NCBI GenBank assembly: GCA_028551475.1
Contig: CM052359.1
Location: forward strand, 7,813,583 to 7,877,582
DNA from: Casuarina equisetifolia
Lineage: Eukaryota > Streptophyta > Magnoliopsida > Fagales > Casuarinaceae
DNA length: 64,000 nt
Reading direction: 5' to 3'
The position numbers and the translations under genes are program-made. The notes under the pieces are model-generated. The model searched no databases and was not told where the DNA came from. It saw nothing but the letters and a program-made list of their open reading frames with translations. This document shows positions 12,339-23,419 of the stretch, in pieces. Positions within the stretch are counted from its first letter, which is position 1, and every line of letters starts with the position of its first letter.

Positions 12339-13637
12339 TGTTCGGTGAATTTTAAATGCAAGTGAACATGTCGAACAAGTAATATAATGATAAGAAAAGT
12401 ATCGTCCCACAGAGATTGGTAATTACTATGCCAACTAATTACTAACGGTGAACAACTCCTAGAATTTATCTAACAAATCCAAATTGATAGAGAATAAACT
12501 AATCAACTAAATTTAATAAAACTAAATACACAAAATATGTTAGAGTGTCCGATTTCACCATAACTATGAGGTACTATTGTAGATTATGTATACTTGCAAG
12601 AGGGATAATATCTATGTGATAGCGGAACTTTCTAATTTATTTACTATCCTATGTCTAGGTATAGCAAACCTACTTAGTTCATTAATTCAATATATTTCTA
12701 TATGTAAATTGAAATAAACCAAATGCATTGGGATCTATGAACATTCCTAGTTTACAATAAATCTTTCGATTATCTTATCACCAAAAGCCACACAAACAAC
12801 GTGGTATATGTCTATCTACATTTAATTCATGGTTATATATTATAAGAAGCAATTGCATATTATTAACTCTCAGTCTTAAACATGCACATCAAATCATTCA
12901 AGTGGTGGCCAATCACTTAAAAGCATTAAGCATAATAATATATAACTCACATAAATAAAATATCTTGCAAAACATTATAATCATAATATTCATACCATCA
13001 TAATTAGGTTACATCATAGCTCTAACAAAAATAAACTAAAGCATAAAGAAATAATGAGGAAGAATAATAATAGGGAATAAAAAAGGCATCTTGAATCCAA
13101 GAACAAGAAGTCTGTCACCCTTTTTGTCTTCTCTTCAAAAAAAAACCTTGAATTCTTGGCCTCTTTCTTGAGTTGTGCTCAATTTCCTCCTTCTCTTTCT
13201 TTTGCCTCTTCTTTTCTCTTAAATAGGATTTAGGTTTAGACCTACTCTTATCCTAGTAGAATTAGGTCTTAGAGATTTAAAACAATTGGGTTTTGAACTC
13301 TTAATTTAATTAGATTTTGAACTCCTAATTTAATTAGGCTTTGAACTCCTAATATGATTAGGTTTTCTAATTATTTAGAAAACCCAATAACAATAAAATC
13401 TAATAACAATCATTCAAAGCCCAAGCCCATCTTGACTCTCTTGATCTTGATATTACGATTTTGTCACACAATAAGCATCAAGCTCTCCATGTTCATCTCT
13501 TTTCTCCTTGCCTTCTTGTGCTACATAAACAAGATAAATTTAAGTAAATAAAGAGGAGTTCAAATGTTTTCTCACAATTATTAAAGTTATTTATTGCCTA
13601 AAATAGGTAAAATAACTCTATAAAAATAGAGTTATCA
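12339..13637 (-). mobile_element. Solo LTR of the TGATAAC family, nested in copia-1
   Basis: Plus-strand reading is TGTTCGGTGAAT to GAGTTATCA; read on the minus strand it starts TGATAAC like the LTRs at 30918, 41642, 46941 and 49057. CTCCC at 12334-12338 and at 13638-13642 is a perfect target-site duplication. At 1299 bp it is shorter than its relatives. The half nearest 12339 aligns with them, while the part from about 13040 onward (U3 side) is different and holds a 26-bp repeat (TTTGAACTCCTAATTTAATT-like, near 13290-13370). It is therefore a distinct subfamily. Confidence 0.92.
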
Positions 13638-13702
13638 CTCCCCTTCAAACTGAGCAGTTTGAAAGACAATAAAAGAATAGAGAGATAGCAGTAATAGACA
13701 GT

Positions 13703-15914
13703 TCAAAGATTTTCAGGGACTAACATTCCAAGTTCTCGTCTAACAGCATAGAATCTGTCCTTGGATAAAGGTTTGGTTAAGATATCAGCAATTTGCTGAT
13801 CAATGCTCACAAATTCAAGTACAACATCACCTTTCTGAACATGATCTCTAATGAAGTGATGTCTAATTTCTATGTGCTTTGTTTTAGAGTGCTGGATGGG
13901 ATTCTTAGTGAGATTTATTGCACTGCTATTGTCACATTTTAGTGGAACTCTATTTGATAAGATCCCATAATCCTTTAATTGCTGTTTCATCCATAAGATT
14001 TGAGCACAACTACTAACAGCAGCAATATATTCGACTTCAGTGGAAGAAAGAGCTACACAGTTTTGTTTATTGAAGTGCCAAGAAATAAGCATATTTCTGA
14101 GATAGTGACATCCACCACTCATACTCTTCCTATCTAGTTTGCATCCTATATAATCAGAATCACTAAACGCATGCAAATCTAGAGTAGTGTCTCTAGGATA
14201 CCAGATTCTTAGGGAAACCATGTCTCTAAGGTATCTAAATATCCTTTTAACAGCAACTAGGTTCTATTCTTTAGGATTGGATTGATACCTAGCACATAGA
14301 CACACACTAAACATGATATCTTGTCTAGATGTAGTCAAGTATAGCAAAGAACCAATCATGCCACGATATAATTTGGTGTTTACACTAATTCCATCTTCAT
14401 CACTAGATAATAATAAAGAAATGCTCATTAGTGTGTTCATTGGTTTGGAATCATGCATCTTGTATTTCTTGAGCAATTCATTTATGTATTTTGTTTGACT
14501 TATAAAAGCCCCTTCATTTGTTTGTTTGATTTGCAATCCAAGAAAGTATATTAATTCACCTATCATACTCATTTCAAATTCACTTTGCATGCATGCAACA
14601 AATTCTTCACATAGTTTAGAGTTAGCAGAACCAAACATAATATCATCAACATATATTTAAACAATTAAAATTTCTTTTTCTTTATTCTTTATGAATAGTG
14701 TGTTGTCCACTTTTCCCTTTCTGAAATCATGATTAATTAAGAATGAACTTAATTTATCATACCAAGCTCGTGGAGCTTGTTTTAAACCATATAAAGCTTT
14801 TGACAATTTAAAGACATGATTTGAATAAATTGGATCTTCAAATCCGGATGGTTGTTCAACATATACCTCTTCCTTTATAATACCATTCAAAAATGCACTC
14901 TTGACATCCATTTGAAATAAGATAAAGTTTATACAATAAGCAAATGCAAGTAAGATCCGAATTACTTCCAACCTAGCTACTAATGCAAATGTTTCATCAT
15001 AGTCAATCCTTTCTTCTTGACTATATCCTTGTGCCACTAATTTGGCCTTATTTCTAGTAATAGTACCGTTTTTATCTAGTTTATTCCTGAAAACCCATTT
15101 TGTACCTATGACTGAATGATCCTTTGGTCTAGGAATTAGATTCCAGGCCTTGCTTGTTTTAAACTGGTTCAATTCTTCTTGCATAGCAAGAAACCATTTT
15201 TCATCTTCAAGAGCCTCATTTAATTTCTTTGGCTCTACTTGAGATAAAAAGGCTTGATGTTCACATGTGTTGTGAACCCAAGACCTTGTACTTACTCTAA
15301 CATTTGGATTTCCTATGATGTGATTGTGATCTACTTCATTTCTAACTCTAGGGAAGAAAGGTTCTCTAGTTTCAAACTCCCCCTCAACTTCAGCCCTCTT
15401 TGGATGATTTTTATTTCCATTTTTCTCTTCGGTTTCTAAAATGCCGTGACAATAATCCTTAAACTTAACATGAATTGACTCTTCTACAACTAAGGTTCGT
15501 TTATTGAATACTCTATATGCTTTACTTGTATGAGAATATCAAAGAAATATTCCTTCATCACTCTTGGAATTAAATTTTCCAAGTGATTCTTTTCCATGAT
15601 TTAAAACAAAATATTTACTACTAAGAACATAAAAGTATGAAATGTTTAGTTTTCTTTCAAAGAATAATTCAAAAGGTGTCTTTTTCAAAATAGGTCTTAT
15701 TAAAGCATGATTTGAAATATAACAAGCTGTATTTATAGCTTCTCCCCAGAAATGTTTAGGAAGATTATATTCACACATTATGGTTCTAGCCATTTCTTGA
15801 AGAGTTCTATTTTTCAGCTTTTCCCTAGAAATGTTTATAACAAGCTATGTTTACAATTTCTCCCTACAAATGTTTAGGAAGATTATATTCACACATCATG
15901 GTTCTAGCCATTTC
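13703..15914 (-). pseudogene. Copia-1 pol: integrase C-part, RT and RNase H
   Basis: Reading leftward: integrase C-terminal part at 15539-15793 (ending SDEGIFL), a long linker, RT from about 15184 (KWVFRNKLDKNG, KLVAQGYSQEE, QMDVKSAFLNG), the catalytic YVDD at about 14640-14651, GSLLYLT near 14310, then RNase H 13703-14221 (SDSDYIGC, ALSSTEVEYIA, DILTKPL). All pieces share one frame, with single stops at about 15539, 14657 and 14264. Catalytic RT residues are kept, so this pol decayed recently relative to relic B. Confidence 0.93.
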
Positions 15915-15956
15915 TTAAAGAGTTCTATTTTTTCTTTCAACAACACCATTTTGTTG
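15721..15956 (-). repeat. 118-bp tandem duplication that shifts the pol frame
   Basis: AACAAGCT recurs at 15721 and 15839, and TGGTTCTAGCCATTTCTT at 15781 and 15899; the period is 118 bp. Since 118 is not a multiple of three, the integrase frame of 15915-16871 is offset by one from all downstream pol pieces. The offset between frames (1078 bp between two start positions) becomes divisible by three once 118 is subtracted. Confidence 0.9.
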
Positions 15957-16871
15957 TGGTGTTCTAGGACCTAAAAAATTATGTGAAATACCATTTTCTA
16001 AACAAAATTTTTCAAAGAGTTGGTTTCCAAATTCACCACCATGATCAATTCTTATTTTTATGATTGAAAGACCTTTTTCATTTTGAATCATTTTACAAAA
16101 TTCAGCAAACTTTTCAAATGCCTCATCTTTCCTAGCAAGCATGTATGTCCATGTGAATCTAGAATAGTCATCTATAATAACTAAGACATAATATTTACCA
16201 TTTAATTTCACTGTTCTCATAGGACCGAAAAGGTTCATGTGTAGTATTTCTAATGGTCTAGATGTACTTACGACAAGCTTCGACTTGAAGCTACTTTGTG
16301 TATGTTTACCCTTAATGCATGCTTCACATATTCTATCATTGTTAAATTCTAAATATGGAAGACCTTTTACTAGATTGTACTTACACAATTTTTTTATCAA
16401 TCCTAGACCCACATGTCCTAGCCTTTTATGCCACAGCCAAGCATCAATATTTCTATTTACAACCAAACATGTTTGTTCAACATTCATCTTACTCAAATCA
16501 AGCATATAGATATTGTCTTTCCTTTTTCCAACAATTTTATGTTCAGCATGCTCAACAAGACAACTTTCTTTTTCAAATTTTATTTTAAATCCTTTATCAC
16601 ATAACTGACTTATGCTAAGTAGGTTAAATTTTAGTTCATTTACAAGCAACACTTTAGATATGAGTAGGGTATCAAAGTTACCTATTGTTCCCATTCCTCT
16701 TAATCTTCCTTTGGAGTTATCTCCAAAAGATATCGTACCTCCATTTTTCAACTCAAGTGTTGAGAAGAGCTCCTTCATCCAAGTCATGTGTCGAGAACAT
16801 CTGTTATCTAGAATCCACATGTTCTTGAGCTTTTTGTTCCTTATTTGTGCACTCATAACCTGCAGAAACAA
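15915..16871 (-). pseudogene. Copia-1 protease and integrase segment
   Basis: 318 open codons. Near the N-terminus is a retropepsin-like active site, LDNRCSRHMT, degraded from the usual D-S/T-G form. Then comes the GAG-pre-integrase block (LWHKRLGHVG..LIKKL) with CEACIKGKHTQSSF forming the HHCC zinc site, and the integrase core. In the core the first catalytic Asp is replaced (LHMNLFGPM), the second is present (RIDHGGEFGN), and the Glu is present (PQQNGVVERKNRTL). The element was probably inactive for integration even before the frame-breaking duplication, unless the change came later. Confidence 0.9.
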
Positions 16872-17685
16872 ATTTGATTGTTAAAGTACTTGGTACCCTT
16901 TTTACTTTGGGTCCATGAGTGTTAGTTCGACTTAGAGTTCTGTCATTCTTAGGCAGCCAAAGTTTCTTTACTTTGTATGCCTTTCTAAGTCTTACGGGAC
17001 ATTTATAAAAAATATGGCCAAAATAATTACAAAAAGAGCATTTATTTTCATGCAGCAGAATTGAACATTCTTTTTCTTTAAAAAAATGAGTAAATGATTT
17101 TGATTTGTTATTCAATTTATATCCTAGTCCCGCCTTATCATATATGCCTCTTTGAGAATTTAGAATTCTATCTAACATGTCACCACCCTTTGTAAATTTC
17201 TTTAGCAGCAAATTTGTTGCATCAAGTTTTGATTTCAAGTCACAGTTTTCTTTTTCTAGTTCACGGACTCTATTCTTAAGATTTTCAGCACATACCTACG
17301 AGTTATTTTCTACATGTATTTCAATATTAGAGCATGCACTGACACAACAGACAATTTCTATTCCTATTTGCATGTTTTCAGATTTTCTTTGTTTCTCATA
17401 CATATCATTCATACAAGCATCATATTTCATATATGCATTAGCAAAAAGAACAATGTCATCATTCATGAAAATCAAAGCATCATTCTTTTCAGTTTCATTT
17501 CTACATGCAGTAAGTTCTATGTTTTGTTTATTAGTAAAATCAATTTTCTGTATAGAAGTCAACATTTTTTGTTTTTCAGATTTATTTTTTACTTTTAACT
17601 TTCTATATTTATCTTTTAATTTATTTTCATATTCAACTAAATTAGAAAATGCAGTTCCTAACCCAGAGTTTATTTGAAGAAACAA
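16804..17685 (-). pseudogene. Copia-1 gag C-terminal part: coiled coil and zinc knuckle
   Basis: Two same-frame open pieces (17296-17685 and 16804-17238) are separated by a stop at 17296. The first is rich in Lys, Glu, Asn and Leu and looks like a coiled coil. The second has a CCHC knuckle (CSFCNYFGHIFYKC) near 17000-17050 followed by a Lys-rich tail. It is out of frame with the gag start (change near 17690) and with the protease (change near 16870). Copia-2 has the same two-knuckle layout, which supports real gag sequence here. Confidence 0.8.
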
Positions 17686-18701
17686 TTCAGAATCATTACC
17701 TTACTGTTTTCTTCCTCAAGAGTTGCTATTGTGGTTAGGCATAGATGTGCAACTTCTTCTTGAGTTTCTTCATCAAATGAAGAGTTCTCATTATCCCAGG
17801 CAGCAATCATCAACTTCTTTTTGTTCTGGCTATTTCTCTTCTTGATCATCGGACAATCAATCTTGATGTGTCCTGGTTTCCTGCATTCATAACATACATT
17901 CTCCCTAGGTTCATTTACTTCTTTTCTCCTATTTTGTCCTATGTTTTTGTTTAATCCTCTTCTTAGGAATTTTCTAAATCTTCTAGCTATAAGAGCTACT
18001 TCATCATTTTCTAACTCTTCCTCTTCAACCTTTTCAACTTCTACTTTAAGTGCAAGTGATCTCCTATTTTTCTTTTCTTTCTCTCTTCTTATAAGTTGCA
18101 TTTCATGAGTCTTAAGAGAACCTAGCAAATCATCTAAAGTCAGCACATCTAGGTCATGAGCTTCTTCTATGGCCATCTTTTTAGGATCCCAACTCTCGGA
18201 TAGGGATACTAACATTTTTCTTACCATTTCCTCATTTGTATAGGTTTTACCTAGCAATTTAAGCTCAGAAATAATTTTAGTGAATCTACCAAACATATCA
18301 TTAATAGTTTCAAAATATTTCATAACAAATAATTCATAGTCATGTGTAAGTATATTAACTTTAGAAGACTTTACCTTTTTAATTCCTTCATAGATGACTT
18401 CTAAATTATTCCAAATTTCTTTACCGGTGGTGCAAGAGGACACTTTGTTAAACTCATGTGCTCTAAGACCACTATAGATCATATTCATAGACTTAGCATT
18501 TAATCTCATTACTTTAGCTTCATTCTTTGACCATTTATCAGTTTCGGGTAATGTAATACCCTTCATGATTACTTGCCAAGCTTCTAGATATTGGCCTATT
18601 GTGAAGACTTGTATTAATTGTTTCCAATGCCTAAAGTTAATGCCATCAAACAATGGAGGTTTATTAAACCCCATAACAGCTAACCCTTTATTAGAAGCCA
18701 T
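17670..18701 (-). CDS. Copia-1 gag N-terminal ORF (343 codons)
   Basis: Uninterrupted minus-strand ORF starting MASNKGLAVMGFNKPPLFDG, about 45 bases downstream of the primer site. It contains the copia gag core (GINFRHWK, then a SKVNILTHDYELFVMK block and LxxLGKTYTNEEMVRKMLxSLxxSWDPK) and a zinc knuckle CYECRKPGHIKIDC near codon 270. Gag forms the virus-like particle and packages RNA. The frame ends early relative to the coiled-coil region that follows, apparently through a frameshift near 17690, so the product would be truncated. Confidence 0.88.
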   Translation of the reverse strand: MASNKGLAVMGFNKPPLFDGINFRHWKQLIQVFTIGQYLEAWQVIMKGITLPETDKWSKNEAKVMRLNAKSMNMIYSGLRAHEFNKVSSCTTGKEIWNNLEVIYEGIKKVKSSKVNILTHDYELFVMKYFETINDMFGRFTKIISELKLLGKTYTNEEMVRKMLVSLSESWDPKKMAIEEAHDLDVLTLDDLLGSLKTHEMQLIRREKEKKNRRSLALKVEVEKVEEEELENDEVALIARRFRKFLRRGLNKNIGQNRRKEVNEPRENVCYECRKPGHIKIDCPMIKKRNSQNKKKLMIAAWDNENSSFDEETQEEVAHLCLTTIATLEEENSKVMILNCFFK

Positions 18702-18746
18702 AATGTGGATCTACTCTAGGATGTTAATCCTTTTAATCAGAGAACA

Positions 18747-18762
18747 TGGCTCCAATACCAAT
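18747..18762 (-). other. Primer-binding site of copia-1 (initiator-Met type)
   Basis: On the minus strand TGGTATTGGAGCC follows the CCAACA end of the 5' LTR after two bases. It resembles TGGTATCAGAGCC, the complement of plant initiator-Met tRNA, with two mismatches. Confidence 0.85.
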
Positions 18763-20399
18763 TGTTGGGTTTTATGGCTTAACAAGAAGGGGGTTGAATT
18801 GTTATTCTACCAAATCAATGCTTTTGTATGATATAAAGAAAATTCAATCAATTAATTTAACAATCTATATGATAATAAGAAATCAAACAAATAGAATTAT
18901 TTAAGCAAGTGAAAAGCAAGAGAATCAACACCAAATTTACCACGGTGGTTCAGCACTCTATCTTAGAGTCATACGTCCACCCTCTTCTCCTTCAATCCAA
19001 TCGATTGAAGTCACCTTTACTCAACCAGATTAGGAGAACACATTCTCCCTAATCCAAATAATTCCTTCTCAAAGGAATTCTTAACTCCGAATACAAATTA
19101 TGATCAAAAGATCATATATAGTAGCAAATCTCCAAATAATATGTTAGTTTATGGGATATTGCTAATCAAAAGAGCTATTCAAGCATATATATCAAGATAC
19201 AGAGCTCCTAACATGAAATCCCCATTTTGAAGAAATTAGGGTTTCAGATTTTCCTCAAAATTTATGTGCAGTAAATGTTTATAAATGAAATCAGCACATA
19301 AATAATGTTATACAAGCTATGATTGAGTATATAATCAAAGACCAAAGAAGATAATTGAATATCACCAAACTCTTATGAGTCACTAAACGATGAACAAACT
19401 TGAATCAAATAATAGGTAAGCTTAAGAGACTTTCTTCACAAAAAGAACGCTTCAAATAGATGTCAATCATCAAGAGAAAATCTTTACGCACACATCTCTT
19501 TTAAATAAAAGCATATCTAAGGCCTTTATGAATCAAACCTAAACCATAACCTTCTTCCCATTAGGAAATAGTAAGCTATCTATCAAATCAACCTTATATC
19601 AACCTTCAAAACCAAGATCCGACCGTTCTGACAGCCCGTCTTCTCCAGAAAGCTCCTATTGAGGTTTTGGCATTTTAGAAAAGCGGAGACAACATCGGGG
19701 ATAAGTGAAGCAGCTAGTGGCTAGGGTAAACTCATTGAAAGATAAAAGCCTCTTATGTAATTCCTTAAGTGAGACGACGTCGTGGCCAAAAGACTTCATC
19801 GATGGCCAAGACAACACCGTAACAAGGAGAGTCCACTGATGGTCAAGACAACACCATAACAAAGAGCAGGATCAAGCTAATGCGAGCTTGGGCCACACCA
19901 TATCATCTCAGTCCAACATCAAGGGTCCAATCCAATGATGAAATATCCAACAAATATACACGGTCCAATATCAACAAGGTCTAAAAATATAATCTTTTAC
20001 AAAGTTCATATTTTGGTGTATTACATATATTGACTTTGAACTAATATCAAGATAGAGTTAATTTCCCTCATGTTCCTACAATTACATCAAACCAAGTATC
20101 ATATTCCTAAAATAAAATATATTCAAATATATTATATTTCTTAAGAAAATATTCAAATAATCAATATATTCAAATATTCAAATATTCAAATATTTGAATA
20201 TATGTCACAAGAACTTTAAGAATATGTTCTATGAAGAAATGTAGGAACCCGGTTACTTTATAATATCATTAATTGATATTATAATTTGTACACCTTTTAC
20301 TTCCTATAATTTTTCTTTTTGTATATAAGAAAAACATATTTTAAGAATTGATATTTACCAAAAATGTTTTTAGTCACATCAAAACCCTATTTTCCAACA
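18763..20399 (-). repeat. 5' LTR of copia-1
   Basis: 1637 bp, TGTTGG to CCAACA, partner of 10310-11930. Differences are scattered substitutions and small indels, so the insertion is not recent, but both ends are perfect. Confidence 0.95.
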
Positions 20400-20404
20400 A
20401 TCTC

Positions 20405-21118
20405 AGGCTTTAAGCCCCTTAGAAACCGGGCTATAATGGTCTCTTTGGGCTCTAGTACCTCACATCTCATCATGAGGCTCTCAAATTCCCTTATGTACTC
20501 GTCCACACTCCTCTCATCTTGCCTAAGTGCATGTATTTTTAAATAAAGATCTTGTTTGTAATCATTAGGCAAGAAGCACCTTTTGAGTAACTTCTTCAGT
20601 TTCTCCCACGAACGGACCTTTTCCTTCCCATCTCGGTCTCATTATTTCTTAATGTTTTCCCACCACAAAGAAGAAAATTCTTTGAGATGAAGAACAACAA
20701 CTTTATACCTTTTTCGATCATCATACCCTTTGAATTCAAACACCCCTTCAATATGACATAGCCAGTTAACAAAATCATTAGGGTCGAGAGTACCTTTGAA
20801 TTCTGGGACTTCAACACGTAAGCTTCGATCATCATCTAGCCTCCTCATCCTCTCGCTTTCATCACTACTAGAATCTGCACGAGGTTCATCTTTGTTGCCT
20901 TGGGCATCAGGGTGGAAGTTTTGCAACATTTGGAGGATGTCAAACAATTGCCTATTTAGCTGGAGGACATCAGATAATTGTTCTTTTACCTTGCCTAGCT
21001 CAACTGATAACATTCTATTTACAGCTTCCCATGGTGGAATTGGGGAAGAATCACCACTATGATCATATGAACAATGACTATTACAATGAGATGAAGGATT
21101 GCCGTTTAGATTGAACAT
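20405..21118 (-). pseudogene. Gag N-terminal half of gypsy element A
   Basis: It starts at ATG 21118, just inside the 5' LTR and primer site. It has a Ser/His/Asn-rich start, then a gypsy gag core (VPEFKGTLDPNDFVNWL, LWWENIKK, LRQDERSVDEYIREFESL, RFLRGLKPEI). Two adjacent stops (TAA TGA) lie at about 20639-20644, otherwise one frame continues to 20405, where copia-1 is inserted. The sequence resumes in the same protein at 10309. Confidence 0.92.
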
Positions 21119-21147
21119 CTTGAAAAGAGCTCACTCGAAAGAATAAC

Positions 21148-21165
21148 CTAGGCTCTGATATCACT
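21148..21165 (-). other. Primer-binding site of gypsy element A (initiator-Met type)
   Basis: On the minus strand TGATATCAGAGCC follows the LTR end by two or three bases; only one base differs from TGGTATCAGAGCC. Confidence 0.88.
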
Positions 21166-21829
21166 TGATGCGAATCTTATAGTGGGCTTAAGCGAGCTTG
21201 GGTTAAGAAAATATGTAAAAATCATTTTTTTATGTGTTTTTAGGGTTTTATGTGAGAAAAGTGAATGTTTGGTAAAGAGGAAGAGAGGAAAAATAGAAAT
21301 ATGAAGAACAAAAATAAAAGATAGATGCCAATAAGCTCCAAGACGTAAAGGCAACGCCACTAATCAAGGAGGTGCTCCACTACCAATCGCTGGCAAGAAT
21401 TGGCTAAAGGATGCTAAATCTATTCTAGAAGGATCCTGGTAAATCAAGAATCCTTAAAACCTAATTCTAGAAGGATCCTGATAAATCAAGAATCCCTATA
21501 ATTAAGGAAGTCTTAACAAATATGGATTCTGACAAATAAGGAATCCTAAACAAATCAGAAACCTAGACAATTATGGAAAACCAAACAAAAGGAAATAATC
21601 TCAAATAATAAAGTAAACCTAAGAAATTAAGGACTTAACAACTACTTAGGAAACCCCCCATATTAAAGCCTACAAAGATGCTACGGAATATTCTTGGGCT
21701 ACTTCTTCAACCTTGGCCTTTTTAGACCCATTGGATTATGTTGTGACCTAAGCAAGTATGAATTAACAATTTTAACACATGGGTTGGGCTGGGCTGAGAG
21801 CTTGGGCTAACATAGGTACTCTCGCATCA
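21166..21829 (-). repeat. 5' LTR of gypsy element A
   Basis: 664 bp, TGATGCGA to TCGCATCA on the plus strand. It is highly similar to 5842-6621 except for a deletion of about 110 bp, which falls around the likely promoter and leader. It contains two copies of the 42-bp repeat near 21425-21510. Confidence 0.92.
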
Positions 21830-21834
21830 ATTCC

Positions 21835-22913
21835 TCATAAAACTTTGAGCTAAAGACGACGAATAATAAACAAAGCCAGAAGAATTTTTTAACGAATAAT
21901 GACATGTTGCATTTGAACTTGTGTTTGTATACCAAGTTGAGAAAGGCTAACTTACAACCATCTTTAACATAATTAAAGGAATCACCTGATTATTAATATC
22001 TAAAAGAACTATAAATTCTAACTTATTATACTCTCAATGATTAGATTAAAGATAGTGTAATTTAAAAAAAGGCCCAACTTATCACTATTTTTAAGATAAT
22101 TAGATGAATCATCATTCTAATTATTAATATCTAAAAGGATCATAAAGTTTTAGATTTTTTTAAGTATTTAATCAATAAATTTTTTAGACTTAATCATAAT
22201 TTTCAAATTACACAATGATAATATACCATATGCATACTTATAATTTTGTTAGTTCTTATTAAGTTTTGATAAGTATGATAATTAAAATTAAAAAAAAAAA
22301 AGGTCTGACGATTAATGTTCTTCAAAAGTGAAACTTTACCAACTTAAGAATGATGGAACTAAGATAATGTTGTTGAATATTATAATAAAATTGTAAACTC
22401 CACAGGTAGGTAGATTTTTCATTTGTTCTAAACCATATGATGGATTGATTTCTTAAGAACATGCTAGGAGAAAGCCAAGGTCCCATAGGTAGATAAATCC
22501 ATTTTTTCTAAACCAAGTGGTGGTAAAGTGTTCACTTCTTAACTCGAGTTGGTGAAGAGCCATGGTCTTAAACCAGCGGCGGCCAATTAGGACTTAGCAC
22601 ATGCCTTCAAAACACAAAATGTGGGGGAGTGAGGTGGTTGCTTGGAAATAGATCCATCCCAATTTTCTTCAATAACATATGTTGCAGGTTTAGGTCCCGT
22701 AGTGGGTGGCAAAAGCAGCTGCAGTGGCCCATGAGCTTTATTTTGATAGTTTTCAAGTCTAGTTATGTTTTGGGCCTCCAAAAATTGGATTTAGATTTTT
22801 TTTTTCCAGTAGCCCTTTGAAGCCTTTCTAAAGGGGGTGTGGTTGCTTTTTCTCAAGAGTGATTGTTTTTTTCAGTTTTTCTTTTATACTACTACTGTGA
22901 CTATGAGAGAAAA
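21835..22913. other. No gene recognised
   Basis: AT-rich DNA without recognisable coding motifs. Around 22400-22515 a short segment (TAGGTAGAT, then TTCTAAACCA) appears twice about 80 bp apart. Confidence 0.45.
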
Positions 22914-22918
22914 CTACA

Positions 22919-23404
22919 TGTTAAAATTGGTAAAGCAATTATGTTAAAAGATATGGTTGTCATTACAATCAAGGGTCTCTATGTAATTGTAAAATCATAA
23001 AATATCTTTTAAATATAGTGGGTTTCCTGGTAGTATCAAGTTAAGATTCTTATTCTTATATGGAAGTGGGTTTTCCTAATGATACTTGACTAGGATTCCT
23101 ATAGGATTTATCTATAAATAGGATAAGTATAAAGAAATCTAGTAAGAAGTTGAAAGAGTCCCTATGGGGGGCTAATTGTTAGAGAGGGTCCCTCTCATGG
23201 ATTCTAGTTGATGAGAGAATTCATGAGATAAATATTTGAGAAGAGGAAAAGTATGAGAAAATTTAATAAGAAGAAAGTATAGGGATTGTAAGACATTATG
23301 ATATTCCAAACCTCTTACATCTACTATGTTTGGGTGTATGTGTTCTTAAATTTGTGTGTTCAATCTCTATATAGATAATGCGAGTTGGTTGAATTCTCCT
23401 AACA
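22919..23404 (+). repeat. 5' LTR of the short plus-strand element
   Basis: 486 bp, TGTTA to TAACA. It is homologous along its length to 24586-25074, including CATTACAATCAAGGGTCTCT and the TATAAATA box. Confidence 0.85.
23113..23120 (+). promoter_or_regulatory. TATA box in LTR (TATAAATA)
   Basis: TATAAATA followed by GG, about 290 bp before the LTR end. The same box is conserved at about 24779-24786 in the other LTR, as expected for the U3/R boundary promoter. Confidence 0.6.
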
Positions 23405-23406
23405 AA

Positions 23407-23419
23407 TGGTATCAAAGCC
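23407..23419 (+). other. Primer-binding site (initiator-Met type)
   Basis: TGGTATCAAAGCC lies two bases after the LTR, one mismatch from TGGTATCAGAGCC. Confidence 0.85.

Larger units (their letters stand above)
10310..20399 (-). mobile_element. Ty1/copia element copia-1, nested in gypsy A gag
   Basis: The 10,090-bp minus-strand element is flanked by ATCTC at 10305-10309 and ATCTC at 20400-20404. LTRs begin TGTTGG and end CCAACA. The order gag, protease, integrase, RT, RNase H is the copia order. LTRs of 1.6 kb, a long gag with a coiled-coil region and a second zinc knuckle resemble the SIRE/Maximus lineage, but that assignment is inference. Pol carries a frame-breaking duplication and several stops. 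A solo LTR of another family sits at 12339-13637. Confidence 0.95.
5842..21829 (-). mobile_element. Ty3/gypsy element A, host of a nested copia
   Basis: Minus-strand gypsy element with LTRs at 5842-6621 (3') and 21166-21829 (5'). Flanks are ATTCC at 5837-5841 and ATTCC at 21830-21834, a perfect 5-bp target-site duplication. A Met-initiator-type primer site lies next to the 5' LTR and a purine tract next to the 3' LTR. Excluding the 10.1-kb copia in its gag, it is about 5.9 kb, normal for a plant gypsy element. Gag, protease, RT, RNase H and integrase are all recognisable in order, but interrupted by stops and an integrase frameshift. Formerly autonomous, now dead. Confidence 0.93.

Noticed and set aside
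17177..17677. 166-codon plus-strand ORF
   Set aside because: Exact antisense shadow of the Lys/Glu-rich gag coiled-coil region of copia-1, giving a Phe/Ser-rich reading; no motifs.
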